Shown piece after piece: positions 56,527 to 64,000 of a stretch of DNA of 64,000 nt. This DNA comes from Deroplatys truncata (lineage: Eukaryota > Arthropoda > Insecta > Mantodea > Mantidae). The stretch lies in assembly GCA_030765065.1 (NCBI GenBank), contig CM060987.1:73356557-73420556 (forward strand). The letters run 5' to 3'. Within the stretch, counting starts at the first letter, position 1. Every line of letters starts with the position of its first letter. Under the pieces are notes generated by a model. The model made no database searches, had not been told where the DNA came from, and worked only from the letters and a program-made list of their open reading frames with translations. The translations under genes were made by a program, and so were the position numbers.

Positions 56527-57836
56527 TATGCTGCCCGACCGCGGATCATACTTTCTGTTCTAAAACTCTCGCGTTACTTACTCCCGAGTGATAGTAACAT
56601 GCACTGTAAGTTGTGTTGAAGGTGGTGTCCATCTGCATTGAGACATTTCTGGCATCTTTAGGTGAAAGTTCCATTAACATACATAAGTTCATCTTGCGTG
56701 ATCTTCATAATTTCACTTCTTATTTTGTCCTTAATTTCGTCTATGGTGTAGAGCTTGTTCCTATAAACTATACTTTTTTAGGGTTCCCCACAAATAGAAG
56801 GCCCACGCACCGCTAACATCCGGTAACGGGGGCGGGCACAATCTCTTAGAAATTATCCTGTCGTCAGAAACCGCCTTTGTATTCTCCAAGGATTTTGAGC
56901 AGTATGGACTTTGCTAAATCTTGTTGGAAATACACGTTTCTTCTCTCATTCGACAACATATGAAAAAATTATGCAAGAATATCTCGTACGCTACCTATCG
57001 GAATTTACGGTATCACTGAAACACATGGGTCTTATTATCCGTTGTGTTGTTACAGCGCACCATATACCGATTTTTACATAATTCAACGGAGCTTAATGAA
57101 TTAAATGAGGTTTATCTGTGCTCCAATACCTATTTAAATGTGGGTCAACAACCGTCAGGATATTTTCTAAAATCCAGTGATCGAAATTGACTCGTGTTTG
57201 GTCATCATGAGGTTGTAATTCATGAACTATAGTCACTCGGTACGGTTTCAGTTTTAAAAGTTTAGCAGATGATTGAAGAAAGGTTTCTGAAACACCCACT
57301 TGCTGTGCCACATGTCATAGAGACTTCTTTGGAGACAGATACACCAATTTCGTCAGTTTTTTTTCCTCCGTTAGAATATGTCTTTTTATCTTCTTAGGTT
57401 TAGCGTTTAGCGATCCCGTTGTCCTAAGCTTAACAACCAGACATCTAAAGTTTCTCTACCTGGAACTGGAATACCAGGAAATTCTCCTGAAATTGTCTAC
57501 ACACCTGGCTACATGATTCAGTTTCTACGTGTGTATCGCACATGAAAATTCTTTGTTCAAAAGTAAAATTTCAGTGGACTAATAACAAGACAAGAACAAC
57601 AACAATAAGAACACTATAATTAATTCACACACAAGATGTCTTGAATAAACTTTCATCTTTCACAATGAACAAACTCTAGTCTTTGCAGCTCGAACTGAAT
57701 GCAGGAACTGATGCAGTATAACACAGATGGCAAATGTAGCCTTGAGCCGGTCATTCGCAATAGTGCGCTTCAGAAAAATACCGAGGTCACTCCAGTGAAA
57801 GTGAACTACGCATATATGCGATCTGTGGTCCGGCTA
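56527..57836 (-). mobile_element. Tc1/mariner-superfamily element, inactive
   Basis: The termini GCTGCCCGACCGCGGATC (left) and GATCTGTGGTCCGGCTA (right, plus-strand reading) form imperfect TIRs of about 20 bp beside TA dinucleotides. The ~1.3-kb length is normal for the superfamily. A decayed transposase gene fills most of it. Confidence 0.7.
56600..57440 (-). pseudogene. Decayed DDE transposase of the Tc1/mariner superfamily
   Basis: The minus strand reads NAKPKKIKRHILTEEK, AQQVGVSETFLQSSAKLLKL (helix-turn-helix), KPYRVTIVHELQP and VDPHLNRYWSTDKPHLIH. It continues with VRDILA and NERRNVYFQQD (second catalytic Asp) and ends CQKCLNADGHHLQH. The first catalytic Asp region (normally DEAWFHLSG, between VDPHL and the NRYWS block) is deleted, and several frameshifts and stops follow. 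The longest open part is 72 codons (57093-57311). Confidence 0.82.
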
Positions 57837-57910
57837 TAAATCAAACCCATGATACATATAAACGATAGCTACGAGAAAGAGAAAACCATGTGAATGCAAC
57901 ACATCACAAT

Positions 57911-58540
57911 TTTTTCTTTTCCCTTTTCCTTCTTCTCGTCAATGTCGAGTGTAAGGACTTCAAAATCAGCATGGAGGATTAAAGCTTCGCTTCTAGCCAT
58001 TTTCAGCATAGTGAATATTTAAATATCCTCCATAATTTATGAAATCTTTTCTTCCCTAAATTGGCTTGTTATTAATATATTACGCACATTAAATATACTC
58101 GTAGTATATAACTACTAATACTGTATCCAGATTAATAGTGTTGGAATCAAATAACAAGTCTAGAATAAATGACATAACACAATTATAAACGCTACAATAT
58201 ACGTAGATTATTAAGTATACAAGTAGGTGAGATAAAAAAATCATAAAATTGAACGTATATATTTTTAAAAAGCTCTCTGACCTACTCTTCTTACTCTTCT
58301 ATAAACATCTCTTACAAAGGCCAAATGGAATCTGTCTACTTGTAAGAAAAATACTTTAGTAGACCAATGCTTTGAAAAAAAGTTTAAATCGAATTGAATT
58401 GGGCAAAATTCCTACCTCTCAGGAGGAAAACGTTTTCGAAAGTAAATACTTTTTTTTATTCATTGATTTTTTTAGAAATTGTTATTTTGATACAATGGTT
58501 AATTTCTTTTTAAAATTGTACTGTTTAATTAATTATTAAA
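57911..58540. other. No gene recognised
   Basis: AT-rich sequence. A stretch at about 58285-58345 weakly resembles the CTTTCTCT 5' end but is too diverged to call. Confidence 0.35.
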
Positions 58541-58544
58541 AAGA

Positions 58545-59287
58545 TTATTCTACCTACTTCTTGTTAATATTGATAAACATCTAGTACTCATTTACTCGTA
58601 GGTATAAGAAAAATACAAAAAGCTAAATAGATAGTCAAATCTTTACAACGCCGGTCACTATGTGATGGACTTGAAATTCTGTTCTCTTTGGTAAACTTGA
58701 AAAACTAATTAATGCAAGAAAAAAAGAATATCGATATTTAGTTGAGAAAAGTACAAAGGATATGAACATTAAAACCAATATAAGAATATCTCGGAAATGG
58801 TAAACGCCACAAAAACTCCAATTTGACATAAATTGTGGGCTTTAACAAGATGCAACTTCTATTTAATAATATTTGGACTATCTCTTGCGGTTTACTAGCT
58901 GCACAGGTCATGTAGAATAAAGAGGAATTCATAGGCTATTCCCAGAAAATTCAAGATATAAATTTATTCATAAAAATAGCTTTAACATATGATACTTTAA
59001 TCAAAATTCTTAGAAATATTTTTGGAAAAATCAAAAGTTTTGAAAAATGTTCCATATAAAGGATATTTTGGGGTGGGGAACTTCCTTGAAAATCTTCCTG
59101 TCGCATTCTTGGAAGATGCTCAACTTAAATGCCATATTTGATATAATCAACGTTTCGTTTTTGAGTTATGCTGTTTACAGACATACACGAATCATTTTCT
59201 AAAAATGCGCAAACATGCTTTCTGTTGACATCTTTGTATCAAATTTTTGGGTGGAATATAATCCTCTACTAGTAGAGAAAGTAAAAA
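58545..59287 (+). mobile_element. CTTTCTCT-family element, 5' part decayed
   Basis: TACTTCTTGTTAATATTGAT, ATAAGAATATCTCGGAAATG, AGGCTATTCCCAGAAAATTC, GGATATTTTGGGGTGGGG, TTGAAAATCTTCCTGTCGCA and ATTTTTGGGTGGAATATAAT are all in family order. It ends with the terminal hairpin CTCTACTAGTAGAGAAAGTA. Confidence 0.85.
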
Positions 59288-59570
59288 TATTAATTGTAAA
59301 ATAATACAACAGACAAATAATTTCATCATCTTTATTCAATATATCTTGCTGTCAACGAGAGATTTAGACTAAAAAACTTAGCTTGTATTAGAATATATAA
59401 GAAATGCAGTGAGATATAAAACGCGAAATATTCTCATGTAAACGTCTAAACTAACTGGTAGTGCCTTAGTATATGCAAGTGAAAACTGAATTCTAAATGG
59501 ATCATAGAGAAGCAAAATGGAGACAGCTGATGCGTAGGTCCTCCGTTTTATAAGAGGCTAGATAATGCTA

Positions 59571-59750
59571 CACTCAGTTCGGAGTTAGTACATCTGTCTC
59601 GTATTGCAAAGGGTGGAAATTCGAATCCCAGTTTAGGTGAGTTGTGAGTTGCGTTGATAAGGTTTTCATTCCACGTTTTCTTTCCCTTAGCCTAAGAAGA
59701 TAAATTTCGGTTAAGTTTACAAAAAATACTCAATAGAAGTATAAGAGGAT
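59571..59750 (+). mobile_element. tRNA-derived SINE, family D, copy 2
   Basis: The head is CTCAGTTCGGAGTTAGTACA and GGAAATTCGAATCCCAG (B box). The body TTAGCCTAAGAAGATAAATT and TCGGTTAAGTTTAC matches the SINE at 25266. Confidence 0.75.
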
Positions 59751-59779
59751 CGCACAAATGCAATCTTAGGATCAAAGAG

Positions 59780-61180
59780 TTACTAATTGTTAGTCATATT
59801 AGTATGTACGGAGAACCATGAAAGGGACTACCTAATATATCAACTACTACATCGATTGCAGGCCAATAACAAGGCAGTTATTTGTTTGGAATCCACTATA
59901 AGGTCTAATTCTTGAAAAGGAACACCAATTATGATTTGATTTCTGAATTGCCGTAGAAATATGCAGCTTTGTTACTTGTTTTGGAAGCATTATTAGGCTA
60001 AAAGCAGAAGAGGAGAGTAGAGAAAGTCAAGGGATAGTAAATGAAGCTGCTGGTTTTATATAAATACGTCAAAATATATCGTTAACTGTTATGTATCCTG
60101 CCGATTCTTTAGCTGCTCCAATTTCTTGAATAATATTCCTCCAGCTTGGAAAATTTTAAAGCACCCGTGATTTCTAGTTAATTGGTAATATTTCCACAGG
60201 AAATGGGGTACTTCTAGACGGTATGCATATAGAAGATAGACAGAGAGATGGAATATTTTTTGAAGTACTTGAAACAGGAATAATTCGAACCCGTCATTTG
60301 CTCTGGGTTGGGAAAACCTCAGTCAAATTAGTAGGTCCCGGGTTTTGAACCTGCAACAAATCGACTGTAGCGTAGTTTGCAAAAAGAAAGTGAAATCGTA
60401 TGCAGAATGCAGAAACAACTTAAGTGTACAAGAAAATTACCCGCATTATCTTAAAAGTAACGCTGTGCCATTTCCCATGCTTGTGATAGGTATAGAGAAT
60501 GTCAACCCAACATTCTATGTGAAGCGCAGCGTTGGGATACCCTAAGTCTCGGAGCTTGCATTTCTTGAAGCCATATTTAATCCAGGGGATGGCAAATTGA
60601 AACTATAAGTACTGGCTATGAAAAATCTTTAGATATCTGCCACCAATCTCGTACCTTTAGTGAAATTCAGGGAGTGTATTAATTACATCATCTTGGATCT
60701 TTGTGCTCAGAATGCTCCACCCAGAACCTGTCAGTGTTCGGAACATGCACTAAAGAGCACTAAAAATGTGGTTCCTTAGACAAGCTGCGAGTACTACATA
60801 CTTGCTGTATATTCGACATTACCTGTGTCGAAATTTCTGGCACATGCTATCATAGTTTTTAGAGGATTCATCATGCTTTACTCTACACGCCTGAGCATAG
60901 TAGAAATAAAGAATAATGCTGAACAATTACAAAGTGATTTGTCTGAATGTATTCGCCGAATATTGCTTCATATAACTTCAAATTACTCGTGATATGCAAG
61001 CGGTGGTCTGGGCATTGTGGCGCTCCTTAATTGTGTTTCACAGAAAACACTTATTTGACAGCATCCATAGGATCACAAAAGGAGCCAAATTGTTTAACCT
61101 TACTGCATATTTTGACCCTACCATTTTAGATACTTCATGAATAGTTTAACACTAGATTTCCTGCCCTTTAAGATGACAGA
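59780..61180. other. No gene recognised; possible tRNA-like fragment near 60335
   Basis: GGTCCCGGGTTTTGAACCTGC at about 60332-60352 contains a B-box-like word on the minus strand. A 66-codon ORF at 60345-60545 has no known motif. Confidence 0.35.
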
Positions 61181-61184
61181 ATAG

Positions 61185-61520
61185 GTTTGACACAGTCTAG
61201 ATGCGCTAGAGAGAACAATTTTCCGGGGGTTTGGCGATCTGCGGCCCGCCAGCGGAGCTTTAATGGAAAACGCTCCGGAAATGAGTGTCTATATCGGCAT
61301 CGCCATCCCTGTCACCCACTCCATTCGCATTTTGCGTCTGTGTTTGAAGTGGCATGATCTGTCAGTCACAAGCGGCATTTTTATGCACTCTCCTACTATT
61401 GAACAAGGTATACGGTCGTGTAATTAACCATGCGCGCACTTGAAGGCGAATATAGCGGGGTTTATTGAGGGGAGGCGAGCCCTGGATAGATAGTACCGCG
61501 CGTAGTGAGTAATACGGCAC
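61185..61520. promoter_or_regulatory. GC-richer non-coding patch, possible regulatory element
   Basis: It contains TTTGGCGATCTGCGGCCCGC, AACGCTCCGGAAATGAGTG, GGCATGATCTGTCAGTCACA and TAATTAACCATGCGCGCAC. It is non-repetitive in this window and of unusual composition. There is no ORF of note. Regulatory function is only a guess. Confidence 0.2.
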
Positions 61521-61859
61521 AGCAGGACACACTCACGTGGTTTCTCTTTAATTTGTGAGCAGAGTGACCGAAACAACATGCCCTCGATTAAATATCGAAA
61601 GACAGTGCGTAGATACTCAACAGTGTCACTTAGTCATAAGGGAGCCTTCAGAGATCAGTGCTAAAGCCCGATATCTTCCCTCATGAGATATAGTATAAAC
61701 ATACAATTTTATCCCTTTCTGATGTAATAAATTACTTTATCTTCTGCTCGGCTAAAATAGATGAAGTATTGCAAATTATTCCACATCTAGATTTTGAGGC
61801 AGTATTTTACATTACAACACTGTGAATGCCAGAGTGATTGTAGTGTAAATTAACATTAT

Positions 61860-62577
61860 TGTATGACAATGATTTTAGATGTTTGTTAGCCATAAGCATT
61901 GTTAGGAAATAAGTTTACACGGCCTCAGTGAAACTGACAATAGGAGTGGGTAACAATGAAGCGAGGGGGTGAGTTGTTTATCACTTAGAAGAAACAAACA
62001 AATGACGTCAGGGTAGCGTGCCTTTCTTTAGAAATGGAGGAAATATCTTCCCTAGAGCATATGTTTTAGTAATTATGATTGGCTGACGAAACAGACGCTA
62101 ATGTTGGCGCGACTTATTAACCAATAGTTGCTCTATTATAATGTTTAGATATATCGGGGTGAGGGAGTATAAATTCTTGAGCCAAATGAAACTATCGCGC
62201 AGTTCTACAGAATCATTCACAAGGTAAACGTGGCGCAGTTCTAAGAAATCTCTCTCGCGAGTTACACGTCAGGCAGTTTAGAACTGAAGCATTCACGAAG
62301 TACACATTATGCAATTCAACAGAATCGCTCGCGTCGTAAAGTTAGTTATAAAAATGTGAAGTACGCGAATTAATAGTGCGCGGTAAATAAGTGATTGTAG
62401 TTACATTCGGAAATATAACAGTTTGTTAGTCGTGTATCAAGATTAAATATGTGAAATTAATTAAGTGTGACGGCAATAAAAGTGTAAAAACAAATTATTT
62501 TATCAGTGATATCTTTCCGTTTACACGCCCTGCTCAAGAGTTTGCTCGACTGAGTAATAATAGCTAGCCGGAGGACA
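61860..62577 (+). mobile_element. Solo LTR, family 1, copy 2
   Basis: It starts TGTATGACAATGATTTTAGA, ends GCTAGCCGGAGGACA and is the inverted homologue of 33491-34238. Shared blocks are AAATAAGTTTAYACGGC, AGACGCTAATGTTGGCGCG, a TATA box (62168-62174) and CAATAAAA near 62473. A perfect TGACGTCA lies at 62003-62010, where copy 1 has TTACGTAA at a similar position. Between TATA box and AATAAA there are about four ~38-bp imperfect tandem units (CAGTTCTACAGAATC, GTAAACGTG). No retroelement body adjoins it. Confidence 0.65.
62168..62174 (+). promoter_or_regulatory. TATA box of LTR copy 2
   Basis: TATAAAT in a GGGAGTATAAATTC context. An AGTTC start-like word lies about 30 bp downstream. It corresponds to the TATA box at 33921-33930. 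Confidence 0.65.
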
Positions 62578-62779
62578 AAGGACCCAAAATTCAAAATAGT
62601 AAAACAATAACAGGCGCTCAGAATAAAAGATAATACGAACAGATTACCGCGATAATTTCACTAGGAATATTTGCTCTAAGTTGTCTGAAATACGATATTT
62701 AAAGATCTCTGTGAGTATTTATGTACATGTATGAAAAGTATAATTCAGAAACGAGTGGAAAAAGTGCCGTATTTCGTAT

Positions 62780-63040
62780 CTTGTATCTTTTAAAAAATGG
62801 AGTGCGAAGATTTTCAGGAAATTCGGCTTCCTCTCCACATGGTGTGTCCTTACATGGTATGTTTCCTTAAAACATTGCATAACAGTTTGAATTAAATGTC
62901 ATATATTTGAAATATTACGACTGAACAAAACGTGTGTCTTGAATTTTCTACTGTTGAAGTCCTCTTAAATCTCATTTTATGCAATTAGAAAACTACAAAA
63001 GAAAATACAAACGATAGAAGACGATAAAATGTATCTATCT
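62780..63040 (-). mobile_element. Degenerate CTTTCTCT-family fragment
   Basis: GTGCGAAGATTTTCAGGAAA, TTACATGGTATGTTTCC, TTAAATGTCATATATTTGAA and TTGAATTTTCTACTG match internal family blocks in minus orientation but with many changes. Both ends are missing. Confidence 0.5.
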
Positions 63041-63239
63041 TTAAAATATATAGTTTATACCACATAAACATTCTTTTATTAATGGTTTCCAAAGTATCTA
63101 GTATTATTAATTTAAATATTCCCAAATTGGTTTTGGATATTTTAAATATTTTTTCTTCCTCACGAGCTCCTAATATCACACAAATACCTGATGTTTAAAT
63201 AGTTAACTGTTGCCCCATCCTCTTTCAAGCCTATAGGTA

Positions 63240-63264
63240 CATACACACACACACACACACACAT
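63240..63264. repeat. (CA)n microsatellite
   Basis: A CA tract of about 24 bp. Confidence 0.9.
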
Positions 63265-63679
63265 TTAAGTTGCATTATGTAACTGAAGCCATTTCTGCCA
63301 AACACCGTTTGGGAATAAAAGGAGAAGGATGGAAAAAAACGGTTTTATACAGTAGCCATGAAAATGGTTTATAATCCACAGAGAAAGTCGTTACATTAAA
63401 TCGCTTATTTTTGGGTAAGTCAGCTATTGCGAGCCACATCGCTTTGTCCGTCCGTCCATGCACACGAATGAAACAACTTACTGTGTGCTGCACTTCATAT
63501 CTGACTGAAATTGATTTCAAATTAAGACTAGTGTACACAAAGAATAATAAAATTGCTAGTACCTACCAGCGTTACTATTCATTTAAGAATGCAGGACTTG
63601 GGTGATTTCAAATATTCAGTCTTGTAAACTATTTGTTAGAAAATGATTTGGCAGTTAAAGATCACTATTTGCAACCTGT

Positions 63680-63748
63680 TTTCATGTATGCTTCATTCAT
63701 TAACGTATTACCCTCCACGTTGTAGGACTTACAACCCCAAGGAGGTAA
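63680..63748 (-). mobile_element. SINE family B, tail-end fragment
   Basis: ATTCATTAACGTATTACCCT, TTGTAGGACTTACAACCCC and AAGGA match the tail side of the SINEs at 35671 and 41634, including the ATTC tail. The tRNA-like head is missing, a common 5' truncation. Confidence 0.7.
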
Positions 63749-63749
63749 T

Positions 63750-64000
63750 TCATGTAGTACTACCTATGAAATTAATTTGTACCATTAAAGATTAACTTCT
63801 TTGGGTAAACGCAGCCGTTTAGATGTTGAACGGGTTTATAGGACTTTTTATTAAGGTTCCTTTAGCCTGCTCATTATACTGTTTACATAATTAAATCTAA
63901 AACAGTGAAAAATATTATGCATTTTATATGCTTGACATGTGTGACATATCTGTGGAAAAGCTGTATATTATGTCCTACTATACTTGAACTATAACATATA
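63750..64000. other. No gene recognised
   Basis: AT-rich end of the window without supported features. Confidence 0.4.

Larger units (their letters stand above)
56420..57910 (-). mobile_element. CTTTCTCT-family 5'-end fragment split by a Tc1/mariner element
   Basis: The left piece is about 56420-56515 (AAACTATTTCTGCAAACGTT, AACTAATTTGTAGAAG) and the right piece about 57845-57910 (ACCATGTGAATGCAACACAT). Together they make the reverse complement of the family start. The 1.3-kb transposon lies between. Confidence 0.7.

Noticed and set aside
59571-59640. Possible true tRNA gene
   Set aside because: The A and B box words are present but the acceptor stem and anticodon arm do not pair, and the body continues as a SINE shared with 25266.

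Overview
This window looks like eukaryotic, most likely insect, intergenic DNA. It is strongly AT-rich. I see no convincing host protein-coding gene, only ORFs of about 160 codons or less. The repeat content is typical of a large arthropod genome: tRNA-derived SINEs, Tc1/mariner transposase relics, non-LTR retrotransposon 3' ends, solo LTRs, long microsatellites and a nuclear copy of mitochondrial atp6 that resembles insect atp6. Bacterial and viral layouts (operons, ribosome binding sites, CRISPR) are absent. A hemimetabolous insect is plausible but not proven.

The dominant component is an unclassified interspersed family, here called the CTTTCTCT family. A full unit is about 0.8-0.9 kb. One end carries GTTGCATTCACATGACTTTC and the other ends in a short hairpin, ACTTTCTCTAC...GTAGAGAAAGT. 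About 20 full or partial copies fill roughly 11-12 kb of the window (5.0-5.9, 7.3-8.6, 10.75-16.15, 21.97-25.64, 31.5-32.9, 41.5-42.4, 56.4-57.9, 58.5-59.3 and 62.8-63.0 kb). No copy codes for a recognisable protein. Two consecutive copies are each preceded by about seven tandem monomers of the element's own first ~67 bp. Between 21.97 and 24.7 kb four copies run head to tail.

Other layers by region. At 1.8-2.3 kb lies an internally deleted Tc1/mariner-type element with long terminal inverted repeats (TIRs). At 7.9-8.65 kb there is a large foldback whose loop recurs at 6.9 kb. At 17.0-17.5 and 25.7-26.1 kb are GC-richer patches that could be promoter plus first exon. At 18.73-18.98 kb is the mitochondrial insertion. 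At 33.5-34.2 and 61.9-62.6 kb lie two inverted copies of one solo LTR. At 35.3-36.1 kb are two SINEs. At 37.5-38.8 kb a three-unit tandem repeat is interrupted by a 576-bp solo LTR. That LTR has an ATAT target duplication, an almost perfect six-box heat-shock element and a TATA box. At 39.2-40.2 kb is a decayed transposase. At 42.6-44.4 kb is a TIR-bounded transposon with a transposase remnant and nested SINEs. Non-LTR retrotransposon ends lie at 45.5-46.4 and 53.7-54.3 kb. At 47.8-48.2 kb is a mariner end with an inverted duplicate. At 52.2-53.0 kb is an inverted-repeat element. At 56.5-57.8 kb a Tc1/mariner copy sits inside a CTTTCTCT copy.

Nothing here works as a pathway. The interest lies in nested insertion order, in the unclassified family with its terminal monomer arrays, and in LTRs carrying stress-type promoter modules. 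All boundaries were read by eye and are approximate to a few bases unless a target duplication fixes them.
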